Under the pieces are notes generated by a model. That model was given only the letters and a program-made list of their open reading frames with translations. It was not told the DNA's origin and searched no databases. DNA of 46,831 nt from Candidatus Omnitrophota bacterium (GTDB lineage Bacteria; Omnitrophota; Gorgyraeia; Zapsychrales; Fredricksoniimonadaceae), in NCBI GenBank assembly GCA_015232565.1, contig JADFZK010000005.1:1-46831 (forward strand). The letters run 5' to 3'. The position numbers and the translations under genes are program-made. Below, in pieces: positions 1-7,724 of this stretch (within the stretch, counting starts at the first letter, position 1; each line of letters opens with the position of its first letter).

Positions 1-1890
1 ATGGGTGAGCGAGGTTCATCGGAATGGGTGAGCGAAGTTGACCGGAATACGCACAACGGAAATATAAAAACGATTCTATTGTCAAGTGGCGTTAGGGTAA
101 CGCGGTCGCTATATTTTCAGAAAGAAATGCGGATTGATACAGCGCTTTCTCTTGATTACAGACAGGCGGCATGGAGTTTTGAGAGGATTCTTTTGGATGG
201 CGTGCAGAATCATCTTAAAACGGACTCGGGTGCAACGGAAATCCATGCGGAGTTTCAAGTGAGTGGAGAGGATGCCTGGCGGGATATCGGCGATATTGAT
301 GGCTATAAGAATGATCAAGTTGCTTCAGTCAGGATCCGTGATAATGGGCACGGTTATGATTATCCTCTTTTGGGTATTTTGCATTCAACAAAAGGGAAGA
401 CGTCTCAATCTGCTGGCGGCTGGGGTGAGGGGCTTAAGATGTTGTCTGCCGCGGTGCTAAGAGAAGGAATGGGCCTCCGTTTGAAATCAAGAGAATGGGA
501 GGCAGAAGCCGGAACTGTGAATCAGTATTACAAAGACGCTAATGAAGAAACGGTCAAAGTAGAGACATTGGTGTATAAAATGAAGTTGTTTCATGAGAAA
601 GAAAATGGATCGTCTACCGTTTTTTATAACCTCAAGCCGGAATTGATTGATTTATTTCGCGGTTTAAAGAAAAAAGTCCTTTCGCTTGATCCGAATTACG
701 TCCCTGTCAGTAAAGCCGGAGATGGCGAAATCGTTTCTTTGGAAAGCAAAACTTTGTTTGTACAGGGGCTCGAATTTGCTGATATTCTGCACGGCAATCA
801 TGGCGCCCTTATGGCGTATAATTTTATAGGAATTCCAGAGATCGTCACTTCACCGGATCGCAATGTTTTGCATCCCGGGAAAGTCCATGAGACTATCGGG
901 AATATTCTCGCAACGACTACATCCGTTGACGCCTTGCAAAGGGTTCTGGCCGCCGCGATTGATGATTCTCGAGGGCGCCATCCAGAATTTCAGAATTATA
1001 TGATGAAAAGCGGTGTAACAAATAGGGATGCTTGGCAAGAGGCGTGGAAAAAACTAGTTGTTGGGAGAGGCTGGAATCCAGATCGTTTGGTTCTAGGAAC
1101 GCGGAGAACGCTGTTTGATCCTGACGCTCAAATATTGTTAAGGAACATGGGGTATCAAGTAGTTTTTATAGAAGACCATTTTCTTGAATTTATTCACAGC
1201 TTCGGAGTACCGTTGGACACCGATCTGTTGCAGGAGAAGTTTGAATACGCGGATTCATTAAGTGGTGATGAACAGGCTGTTTTGTCGTTTAGAAAGAATT
1301 TAGACGATTTGCTTATGCGAATCTTACGATCACAAGACACTTCAATCAATATTACAGACGAAGATAGGCGTAAACATGAAGAGTGGGCCGATAGAATTCA
1401 GCAGGCACCAAGAGAAATTGAGGTATTTTCATCGGTCAAGAGTAGAGTAACGGGCGTGGAAATTACTGGATGGTTAGGTTATTTCAATAAGGTTACTGAG
1501 AAGATCGGTGTGGCGCGTTCGCGGCTATCTAGCAGATGGCAGTTTGCTGAAACATACATTCATGAGACGTTGCATTGGTTGTCCGGTGAGAATGATGATA
1601 CTCGTGCTTTTGAGACGGCCATATTCTCAGTTTTGACGAAGTCAGTCTTTGAGCTGAATAAAGGCGAAGATGATCGTGCTATGAATACCCCCGGTGGTAT
1701 TGATTTCAATATTGAGAAGATGAACTTACAGATTAGGAATTCTGGTGATGCAATTAAGTTCAACATCGATATGGCCATGCTCGAACAATTACACAGTGCG
1801 ACGGGTTTTGCGCCGATTATTATTGATATTCAGCCGATGATAATTACGGTGCCGATGTTCCTGGATCTGAATGATGGAGTGGTAAAGTAG
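1..1890 (+). CDS. GHKL-type ATPase domain plus HExxH metallopeptidase-like protein (possibly C-terminal part of a larger protein)
   Basis: The 629-residue reading frame is open from base 1, so the ATG there may be internal and the true start may lie upstream. The N-terminal third has the marks of a GHKL (HSP90/MutL/histidine kinase) ATP-binding fold: an acidic/Asn box around E61-N70, DNGHG at residues 114-118 and GGWGEGLK at 139-146. A second module carries HETLH at residues 521-525, which fits the HExxH zinc site, with acidic residues downstream as possible third ligand. The last 60 residues (GFAPIIIDIQPM and surroundings) resemble, from memory, the closing segment of giant Omnitrophota proteins. 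Codon use is visibly more A/T-rich than in the following genes. Function is unknown; an ATP-dependent chaperone or remodelling role coupled to proteolysis is speculation. Confidence 0.7.
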   Translation: MGERGSSEWVSEVDRNTHNGNIKTILLSSGVRVTRSLYFQKEMRIDTALSLDYRQAAWSFERILLDGVQNHLKTDSGATEIHAEFQVSGEDAWRDIGDIDGYKNDQVASVRIRDNGHGYDYPLLGILHSTKGKTSQSAGGWGEGLKMLSAAVLREGMGLRLKSREWEAEAGTVNQYYKDANEETVKVETLVYKMKLFHEKENGSSTVFYNLKPELIDLFRGLKKKVLSLDPNYVPVSKAGDGEIVSLESKTLFVQGLEFADILHGNHGALMAYNFIGIPEIVTSPDRNVLHPGKVHETIGNILATTTSVDALQRVLAAAIDDSRGRHPEFQNYMMKSGVTNRDAWQEAWKKLVVGRGWNPDRLVLGTRRTLFDPDAQILLRNMGYQVVFIEDHFLEFIHSFGVPLDTDLLQEKFEYADSLSGDEQAVLSFRKNLDDLLMRILRSQDTSINITDEDRRKHEEWADRIQQAPREIEVFSSVKSRVTGVEITGWLGYFNKVTEKIGVARSRLSSRWQFAETYIHETLHWLSGENDDTRAFETAIFSVLTKSVFELNKGEDDRAMNTPGGIDFNIEKMNLQIRNSGDAIKFNIDMAMLEQLHSATGFAPIIIDIQPMIITVPMFLDLNDGVVK

Positions 1891-2193
1891 AGTCCGTCTC
1901 AAAGAATCGCCTTCGGCGTGAGCTTCAGCGTAAGACGGGTGAAATAATTAATTTAGTAGAAAAGTGCGCACTTGAAGTCAGTATAATATATATTGAACGA
2001 TGGATTGCATTTTTAAAGCTCCCCGGTCAGTGTTCCCTTAATGCATCTTGCCGGGCATGATTTTTCTGAAAATACTTTGTAACTTTCTGCCGATTGCCGC
2101 GTTTAAAGGATAGAAGAGAGAGTAGCCCCTGCAGGGGCGCGTACCGGGGAACAGCCGAAGTGCTAGCCAAGGCGGTCCCCAGCGAGGAAAAGG
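1891..2193. other. Intergenic stretch upstream of the sigma factor, probable structured leader
   Basis: No gene is visible. It holds the stem-loop after the first gene, a TATAAT-like box at 1982-1987 without a convincing -35, and a GC-rich segment directly before the sigma-factor start. That segment has a 14-base perfect palindrome GCCCCTGCAGGGGC at 2125-2138 and a second helix (GGGGA/TCCCC) closing an arm of about 35 bases that ends just before the Shine-Dalgarno sequence. I could not match it to a riboswitch class I know. It may be a structured 5' leader controlling the sigma-factor operon. Confidence 0.35.
1894..1938 (+). terminator. Possible stem-loop after the first gene
   Basis: Arms CCGTCT (1894-1899) and AGACGG (1933-1938) enclose a small inner hairpin CGCC-TTC-GGCG. 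There is no clean T-tract after it, so termination is uncertain. Confidence 0.3.
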
Positions 2194-2775
2194 ATGATGG
2201 AAAGAACGGACGAAGAATTGTGGCTCGATTACAATTCGGGTGATGCAGGCGCGTTTGACGCGCTCTTCCAGAGGCACAAAGGGCGGATCTTCAACTTTGC
2301 CTTGCGCCTCACCGGCAACCGTGCGGATGCGGAAGACGTTACCAGTGAAGCGTTCGTTCAGCTCTTTCACAGAAAGTTCCAGGACAACGGAAAGGCCAGG
2401 CTTGTCACCTGGCTTTTTACGGTAGCCAGGAACGCCTGCCTGTCACGGATGCGCTCGGCAAAACGCTTGGTGTCTTTATGGTTCAAAAACAATGCCGATG
2501 ATGGATACGAACAATGGGATATCCCCGATGACAGCGCTCCACCGGACGCTGAACTCGGTAAAAAGGAAACAGCGCAAGTGGTCAGGCGGGCGCTCCGGAA
2601 ACTGCCGGTAGAGCAAAGGGAAGCCCTGATCCTTAGGGAATATTTCCAGAAGGATTATGCCGAGATCGCCCAAATACTGGAATGCTCCCTGGAAAATGTT
2701 AAGGTGCGGATCTTTCGCGGCCGGGAAAAACTGCGGGAAGATCTTTCAGCGCGTATTTTGGAGGATGGTAAATGA
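2194..2775 (+). CDS. ECF (RpoE-type) RNA polymerase sigma factor
   Basis: A 193-residue protein, the usual size for extracytoplasmic-function sigma-70 factors. Region 2 covers about residues 20-90 (AFDALFQRHKGRIFNFALRL, then ADAEDVTSEAF and TWLFTVARN), which binds core polymerase and melts the -10 element. Region 4 lies near residues 130-185 (LPVEQREALILREY, then YAEIAQILECSLENVKVR), the -35 reading helix-turn-helix. The ATG at 2194 sits six bases after GAGG; a second ATG follows immediately. The gene overlaps the next one by ATGA, so the sigma factor and its probable membrane anti-sigma partner are translationally coupled. The target regulon cannot be read from the sequence, though factors of this type usually autoregulate. 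Confidence 0.93.
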   Translation: MMERTDEELWLDYNSGDAGAFDALFQRHKGRIFNFALRLTGNRADAEDVTSEAFVQLFHRKFQDNGKARLVTWLFTVARNACLSRMRSAKRLVSLWFKNNADDGYEQWDIPDDSAPPDAELGKKETAQVVRRALRKLPVEQREALILREYFQKDYAEIAQILECSLENVKVRIFRGREKLREDLSARILEDGK

Positions 2776-5066
2776 GCCCGCAAGAGTGGAAAATATTGCT
2801 TTCTGTTTACGCCGATGGCGAGGCTTCCCCTGAGGAAGCGGCCCAGGCCGAACAGCTTTTACTGGAACGGGCCGAATGCCGCGCTTACCTTGCGGAACTA
2901 AAGAAGCTCTCTTTGTCTTTACGCACTATTCCCGACGAGACTCTCTCTCCCGACGCGGAAATCAAGGTCGTTTCAGCATTTAAAAAGGAGCATGATATGA
3001 AACCAGTCTATTGGAAAACCAGCGCCGCGTTAGCGGCTACAGTATTAGTGGCGGTTTTGGCGCTTAATCAGTACGTACACCAGGGAGTACAAGGCCGGTT
3101 AAGGTCGGCCTCGGATAATGTGGGCGGCCAGTTCGCGGGAACTCCGGGCTTTAAGGGCCATGGGGTGAAGATCGACCTGGCGTCGGCGGTGCGCAAGTCT
3201 GCGGCTCCGCAGGGAAGCACGCGGGGAGGCTCTTTACCCATGAGCGTAAGCGCCGGGTCAGGCGCTCAGTACGAGCCTTATTATGCCAATACTTCAGAAG
3301 GCAAGGCCGGGGTGTCGGCACAGTATCAGTATCGTTCGAAAGACAGCGCTCGCTATGGACTGGGCGCTAATGACAAGGCTGTCCTATATCAATATTCGGG
3401 TTCGCGAGCGATTGTTGCCCCGGCTGCGCCTTCAGTAATGCATTCGGCAATGTATGATCAGTCCCTGGCTGTATCCGGCACCGGCACTTACCTAATGAGA
3501 GAGTCTCAGGAAACTTCTTATTATTCTTCTCCAGTCCGATATATACAGCCTATGCCGGTTGACACTGAAGAGTATAAAAGGATCAACGAGAACGAATTCC
3601 TGCTGGCGTCAGTGGACCCGCTTTCTACTCTTTCCACCGACGTTGATACTGCATCATACAGCAATGTGCGCCGTTTTCTTTCCCAGCGCCAGATGCCTCC
3701 GGCCGACGCGGTGCGGATAGAGGAGATGGTTAATTATTTCTCCTATGATTATCCCCAGCCCTGGTTTGGCCAGCCGTTCTCTATTACCACGGACCTGGCG
3801 GCTTGCCCCTGGGCGCCCGGGCATCAATTGATGCGGATCGGCCTGAAAGGGAAGATCCCGTCCGGCACTAATTTGCCTCCCAGTAACCTGGTATTCCTTA
3901 TTGATGTTTCCGGTTCGATGAGTGATGGCGACAAACTGCCTTTGCTGAAAGAAGGCTTCAAGATGATGGTCCAGCAATTGCGTGCGCAGGACTATGTTTC
4001 TATTGTGGTATATGCCGGCAACGCCGGGCAGGTCCTGGCGCCGACCTCGGGTGCGGACAAATATCGTATCCTGAGCGCTATCGACAGCCTCAATGCCGGT
4101 GGTTCGACCGCGGGCGGCGAGGGCATTCAGCTGGCTTACCGGGTGGCCCAGGAGAGTTTTATTTCCGGGGGCAATAACCGCGTGATCCTGGCTACCGATG
4201 GCGACTTTAACGTGGGTATAGCCGATACAGCTTCTTTGGAGAGAATGATAGAAGAGAAGCGCAAGGCCGGGGTGTTCCTGACGATCCTGGGTTTTGGCCA
4301 GGGCAATCTGAAGGACGGCCGCATGCAGTCTATTGCCGATAAAGGTAACGGTAATTATTCCTATATCGACAGTTTGCAGGAAGCGCGCAAGGTGCTGGTG
4401 GAGGAGCTGGGTTCAACGCTTTTCACTATTGCCAAGGATGTAAAGATCCAGGTGGAGTTTAATCCGGCGGCGGTTAAAGCGTACCGCCTTATCGGGTACG
4501 AAAAACGTTTGCTGGCCAAAGAGGACTTTAATAACGACCAGAAAGATGCCGGCGAAATTGGCGCCGGGCATACGGTTACCGCTCTTTACGAGATCGTGCC
4601 GGCGGGTGCGGTGGAAGGGTGGTCCTACGTGCGGCCAGGCGTAGATCCGTTAAAGTACCAGGCACAGTCGCCGGTTTATACCGGTGCGGTGAACGACCAT
4701 GAAGTAGCTACGGTCAAATTGCGCTATAAAGAGCCGGATGGTGATGCCAGCAAGTTGATCGCGAAAACGGTCAAGCGCAGTGATGCCGTGCGTTATCCCA
4801 AGGGAGATTTTGCCTGGGCCAGCGCGGTGGCGGAATTTGGCATGCTGTTACGCGGTTCCGAGTTCCGGGGCTATGCGTCGTACGACCGGGTCCTGAATGA
4901 TACGCGTAATAATATCGGTAATGACCCCAACGGGTTGCGCGCGGAGTTTATTTCTTTGGTCGAGACCGCCCGCAGTATCATGCCCCAGCCGCAACCGGTC
5001 GGGTATGATGAACCGGTGTATCGCATATATTCGGCCCAAGGTGACGGGCAGATCAACTTTAAGTAA
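2772..5066 (+). CDS. Anti-sigma-like membrane protein fused to YfbK-type von Willebrand factor A domain
   Basis: 764 residues. Residues 1-75 resemble the cytoplasmic anti-sigma head (SVYADGEASPEEA, then ECRAYLAEL) but keep only the single cysteine C37, so the zinc site of classical ZAS domains is incomplete. A membrane span follows at about 83-98, then a low-complexity Gly/Ser/Tyr linker to about residue 260. The extracytoplasmic part is a VWA domain with an intact MIDAS start, D378-x-S380-x-S382 (FLIDVSGSMS), preceded by the VWA N-terminal extension and followed by the DUF3520-like C-terminus (AVAEFGMLLRGSEFRGYASY). This architecture matches YfbK-family proteins. Overlap with the ECF sigma gene suggests one polypeptide both holds the sigma factor and senses or binds a metal-dependent ligand outside the inner membrane. 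Role of the VWA part is inference. Confidence 0.88.
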   Translation: MSPQEWKILLSVYADGEASPEEAAQAEQLLLERAECRAYLAELKKLSLSLRTIPDETLSPDAEIKVVSAFKKEHDMKPVYWKTSAALAATVLVAVLALNQYVHQGVQGRLRSASDNVGGQFAGTPGFKGHGVKIDLASAVRKSAAPQGSTRGGSLPMSVSAGSGAQYEPYYANTSEGKAGVSAQYQYRSKDSARYGLGANDKAVLYQYSGSRAIVAPAAPSVMHSAMYDQSLAVSGTGTYLMRESQETSYYSSPVRYIQPMPVDTEEYKRINENEFLLASVDPLSTLSTDVDTASYSNVRRFLSQRQMPPADAVRIEEMVNYFSYDYPQPWFGQPFSITTDLAACPWAPGHQLMRIGLKGKIPSGTNLPPSNLVFLIDVSGSMSDGDKLPLLKEGFKMMVQQLRAQDYVSIVVYAGNAGQVLAPTSGADKYRILSAIDSLNAGGSTAGGEGIQLAYRVAQESFISGGNNRVILATDGDFNVGIADTASLERMIEEKRKAGVFLTILGFGQGNLKDGRMQSIADKGNGNYSYIDSLQEARKVLVEELGSTLFTIAKDVKIQVEFNPAAVKAYRLIGYEKRLLAKEDFNNDQKDAGEIGAGHTVTALYEIVPAGAVEGWSYVRPGVDPLKYQAQSPVYTGAVNDHEVATVKLRYKEPDGDASKLIAKTVKRSDAVRYPKGDFAWASAVAEFGMLLRGSEFRGYASYDRVLNDTRNNIGNDPNGLRAEFISLVETARSIMPQPQPVGYDEPVYRIYSAQGDGQINFK

Positions 5067-5091
5067 GAATCGTTATCAAAACGCATGCCCC

Positions 5092-5122
5092 AAAGGCGCC
5101 AGGTAAAACCCCGGCGCCTTTT
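5092..5122 (+). terminator. Rho-independent terminator of the sigma/VWA operon
   Basis: Perfect arms AAAGGCGCC (5092-5100) and GGCGCCTTT (5113-5121) with a 12-base loop, followed by T-rich sequence. Confidence 0.8.
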
Positions 5123-5160
5123 CTGTAGTTACTTAGCACAGCGAGAGCTAAATATGTACC

Positions 5161-5189
5161 TTGAAAATGTGGCTATATCATGTTATGCT
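5161..5189 (+). promoter_or_regulatory. Sigma-70-type promoter of the toxin-antitoxin operon
   Basis: TTGAAA at 5161-5166 and TATGCT at 5184-5189 with a 17-base spacer. A transcription start is expected near 5196, inside the operator described next. Confidence 0.6.
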
Positions 5190-5191
5190 AT

Positions 5192-5219
5192 ATTCAGAAT
5201 GATTCAGAATTTCTGAATC
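5192..5219 (+). promoter_or_regulatory. Probable autoregulatory operator of the AbrB/PIN operon
   Basis: Perfect inverted repeat GATTCAGAA-T-TTCTGAATC at 5201-5219, preceded by an extra direct half-site ATTCAGAA at 5192-5199. It covers the predicted transcription start, a position typical for binding of an AbrB/MazE-like antitoxin alone or with its toxin. Confidence 0.6.
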
Positions 5220-5250
5220 GGTCGTATATTATTCATGAAAGGCGGTTATT

Positions 5251-5529
5251 ATGATATCTACATTGCCCAGGTCGGTACAAATGCGGGAAAGGGGACAGTT
5301 GACCATTCCTAAAGAAATGCGGGAAGCGCTGAAACTGGACGAAGAAGGCCAATTGAGTGTTTTTACGGTTGGTCAATGCCTGATGCTGACTCCGAAACGT
5401 TTAACCCGGGCCGCCCTAGCTGGCAAAGTTGAAAAGAGCATGAAAGAACAAGCGCTCAGCCTGGAAAGTTTGCTGGATGACTTGAAAGCCGAGCGCAAGA
5501 GCTATTTTCGGGAGCAGCATGGCCGGTGA
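5251..5529 (+). CDS. AbrB/MazE/SpoVT-family antitoxin
   Basis: 92 residues. Residues 10-45 have the swapped-hairpin AbrB signature (MRERGQLTIPKEMREALKL, then GQLSVF), which dimerises and binds DNA. The tail (about residues 55-92) is helical and charged, as expected for the part that wraps and inhibits a PIN toxin. The ATG at 5251 follows AAAGGCGG with good spacing. The stop overlaps the start of the PIN gene by 11 bases. Known role of such proteins: neutralise the cognate RNase and repress their own promoter, here through the 5201-5219 palindrome. No transfer signs such as integrase or direct repeats are seen around it. Confidence 0.9.
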   Translation: MISTLPRSVQMRERGQLTIPKEMREALKLDEEGQLSVFTVGQCLMLTPKRLTRAALAGKVEKSMKEQALSLESLLDDLKAERKSYFREQHGR

Positions 5530-5971
5530 ACGTTGGCGGGTGTTTCTTGATACGAACGTGTTTATTGCCGGACTGGTTTCCCGAACAGGCGCCTCCGCCG
5601 CGATTCTGGACCTGGGTGAGGCCGGAGAGATCCGCATTCTTATAAGCCGGCATGTTTTGGTAGAAGCTGACCGGGTTTTTAGTAAAAAGTTTCCGCAATT
5701 AACCGACCAATTCCGGTTGTTCATCAAGAATCTTGCACCGTTGCTGATTGATGATCCGGCGCCTGCGGCGGTCATGGCGGCAGGCAAGGTTATTGAGCCC
5801 GGCGATGCGCCGATCCTGGCGGCGGTTAAGGCCGAGCCGGCGGATTATTTGGTTACGCTTAATACTCGCCATTTTATTACTTCTCAAGTGCGGGCGTATG
5901 TTTCAACGCCTATCGTAACACCGGCCGAATTCTGCACCGCCTTCCGGGCGTTCTGGGAACGGGCGGGCTAA
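5519..5971 (+). CDS. PIN-domain toxin (putative VapC-like ribonuclease, COG1569 type)
   Basis: 150 residues. The PIN fold begins at once with VFLDTNVFIAGLV (first Asp near residue 11), followed by LVEADRVF (acidic Glu near 48) and GDAPILAAV (Asp near residue 102), three of the usual acidic metal ligands. The expected final T-x-D or TGD motif reads TLNTRHF, so the fourth acidic position is changed; this is common in the COG1569 group. Known family activity is Mg-dependent RNA cleavage. Its 11-base overlap with the upstream AbrB-type gene supports a type II toxin-antitoxin pair. Confidence 0.88.
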   Translation: MAGERWRVFLDTNVFIAGLVSRTGASAAILDLGEAGEIRILISRHVLVEADRVFSKKFPQLTDQFRLFIKNLAPLLIDDPAPAAVMAAGKVIEPGDAPILAAVKAEPADYLVTLNTRHFITSQVRAYVSTPIVTPAEFCTAFRAFWERAG

Positions 5972-6022
5972 GCAAATCTTTCTGCTTCCTTTTTTCAGAC
6001 ACCCTGTTAAAATGTCGCCCTT

Positions 6023-7639
6023 ATGATCACGGTAAATAATGTTTCTCTCCAGTTCGGTTCGCGCAAATTGTTCTCCGGCGTTAATATTACGTTCACGCCC
6101 GGGAACTGTTACGGGCTTATCGGCGCCAATGGCTCCGGCAAGTCCACGTTCCTGAAAGTGCTTTCGGGCGAGATCGATTCTACCGAAGGCGAAGTGGCGA
6201 TCACTCCCGGCCAGCGGATCTCGGTGCTTAAGCAGGACCAGTTCGCTTTCGATGATTATACGCCTTTGCTGACCGTGATGATGGGCCACAAAAGGCTTTT
6301 TGACGTAATGCGTGAGAAGGATGCCATTTATGCCAAGCCGGATTTCTCCGACGCCGATGGTATGCGCGCTTCCGAGCTTGAGGGCGAGTTCTCCGACCTT
6401 AACGGCTGGACCGCGGAGTCCGACGCCGCCAAGCTCTTGAACGACCTGGGTATACCGGAAGATCTGCATGCTATTCCCATGAAACAGCTGGAGGGCGGGC
6501 AGAAGGTGCGGGTGTTGCTGGCCCAGGCCCTGTTCGGCAGTCCGGATGTTTTACTGCTTGACGAACCTACCAACCATCTGGATGTGGAAACCTGCCTGTG
6601 GCTGGAAGAATTCCTGTCCAAGTTCGAGAATACGGCCATTATCGTGTCTCACGACCGTCATTTCCTGGACAATGTCTGCACGCAGATCGCGGATATCGAT
6701 TTTGGCAAGATCAAGCTTTATACCGGCAATTACACTTTCTGGTCCGAGTCCAGCCAGCTGGCCTTGCGCCAGCGTTCCGAGGAGAATAAAAAGAAAGAGG
6801 ACAAGCGCAAGGAATTGCAGGAATTCATCGCCCGTTTCAGCGCCAACCTTTCCAAATCCAAGCAGGCCACTACCCGCAAGAAAATGCTGGAGAAGCTGAC
6901 GATCGAACAGATCGAGCCATCTTCCCGCAAGTATCCCTTCGTCGGATTTGAACAGGAACGCGAGGCCGGTAACGACCTTTTGTCGCTGGACAACCTGACC
7001 AAACTGGTGGACGGCAAGCCGCTTTTCTCAAAACTGAACATTAACATTGAGAAAGGCGACAAGGTGGCTTTTGTCGGCCCCAATGACCAGGTTAAAACGG
7101 TTTTGTTCCAGATCCTCATGGGCGAGCTTCCGCCGGATTCCGGCGCCCTCAAATGGGGTTTCTCCACCAAGCGGGCTTATTTGCCGAAAGACAATTCCAA
7201 ATATTTCGAGAGCGAACTGACTATCATCGACTGGTTGCGCCAGTTCTCGGATGATACCAGCGAAATGTTCATCCGCGGCTTCCTGGGCAAAATGCTCTTT
7301 AGCGGCGAGGAATCTTTAAAGCCGGTGAATGTGCTTTCCGGCGGCGAGAAGGTGCGTTGCATGCTTTCGCGCATGATGTTGTTAAAACCCAATGTCCTCA
7401 TAATGGACGAACCCACCAATCACCTGGACCTGGAATCGATCTCCGCATTGAACAAGGGCCTGGAGCGCTTTAAAGGCACCATTCTTTTTTCTTCCCATGA
7501 CCATACGCTGGTCTCGACGGTGGCTAATCGTATTATTGAAGTTACGCCTAAAGGTTGCATAGACCGCTCCGGCACCAATTTCGACGATTATCTTGCCGAC
7601 GAGCGCCTTAAAGAAATGCGTCATCAGCTTTACTCTTGA
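6023..7639 (+). CDS. ABC-F family ATPase (YbiT-like)
   Basis: 538 residues with two ABC domains and no membrane spans, the ABC-F layout of ribosome-associated translation factors. Domain 1: Walker A GANGSGKS at residues 34-41, signature LEGGQKVRV and Walker B VLLLDEPTNHLD. Between the domains lies the charged P-site tRNA-interaction linker (about residues 240-310, rich in Lys/Glu). Domain 2 has an intact signature (LSGGEKVRC) and Walker B (VLIMDEPTNHLD), but its Walker A is degenerate: G352-PNDQV-K358-T359 lacks the second and third glycines. The first ATP site may therefore behave differently from the second. Length and linker fit YbiT better than EttA or Uup. The start follows TCGCCCTT with no strong ribosome site. 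Confidence 0.9.
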   Translation: MITVNNVSLQFGSRKLFSGVNITFTPGNCYGLIGANGSGKSTFLKVLSGEIDSTEGEVAITPGQRISVLKQDQFAFDDYTPLLTVMMGHKRLFDVMREKDAIYAKPDFSDADGMRASELEGEFSDLNGWTAESDAAKLLNDLGIPEDLHAIPMKQLEGGQKVRVLLAQALFGSPDVLLLDEPTNHLDVETCLWLEEFLSKFENTAIIVSHDRHFLDNVCTQIADIDFGKIKLYTGNYTFWSESSQLALRQRSEENKKKEDKRKELQEFIARFSANLSKSKQATTRKKMLEKLTIEQIEPSSRKYPFVGFEQEREAGNDLLSLDNLTKLVDGKPLFSKLNINIEKGDKVAFVGPNDQVKTVLFQILMGELPPDSGALKWGFSTKRAYLPKDNSKYFESELTIIDWLRQFSDDTSEMFIRGFLGKMLFSGEESLKPVNVLSGGEKVRCMLSRMMLLKPNVLIMDEPTNHLDLESISALNKGLERFKGTILFSSHDHTLVSTVANRIIEVTPKGCIDRSGTNFDDYLADERLKEMRHQLYS

Positions 7640-7663
7640 TTTCCTTTCGTGGAATGTTATTAT
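7636..7663 (+). promoter_or_regulatory. Candidate promoter of the rubrerythrin gene
   Basis: TTGATT at 7636-7641 and TATTAT at 7658-7663, 16-base spacer, overlapping the stop codon of the ABC-F gene. Confidence 0.45.
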
Positions 7664-7671
7664 TCGTTGAC

Positions 7672-7686
7672 CCGTCAGCCTGACGG
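7672..7686 (+). promoter_or_regulatory. Palindrome at the rubrerythrin transcription start
   Basis: CCGTCAG-C-CTGACGG, perfect 7-base arms, directly at and after the predicted start point. It could be an operator for a redox regulator or a short leader hairpin; there is no T-tract, so a terminator is unlikely. Confidence 0.4.
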
Positions 7687-7724
7687 TGGTCATTTTCGAA
7701 CGGCCTTTAATCAGGGAGGTTTTT

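Noticed and set aside
1982..1987. TATAAT box as promoter of the sigma-factor operon
   Set aside because: No acceptable -35 at 16-18 bases and a leader over 200 bases; too weak to list as a promoter.
5161..5971. Mobile element around the toxin-antitoxin pair
   Set aside because: No integrase, transposase, terminal repeats or target duplication are visible nearby.
5903..6469. Minus-strand open frame of 188 codons spanning PIN and ABC-F genes
   Set aside because: It covers two genes on the other strand with intact motifs and shows no family features.
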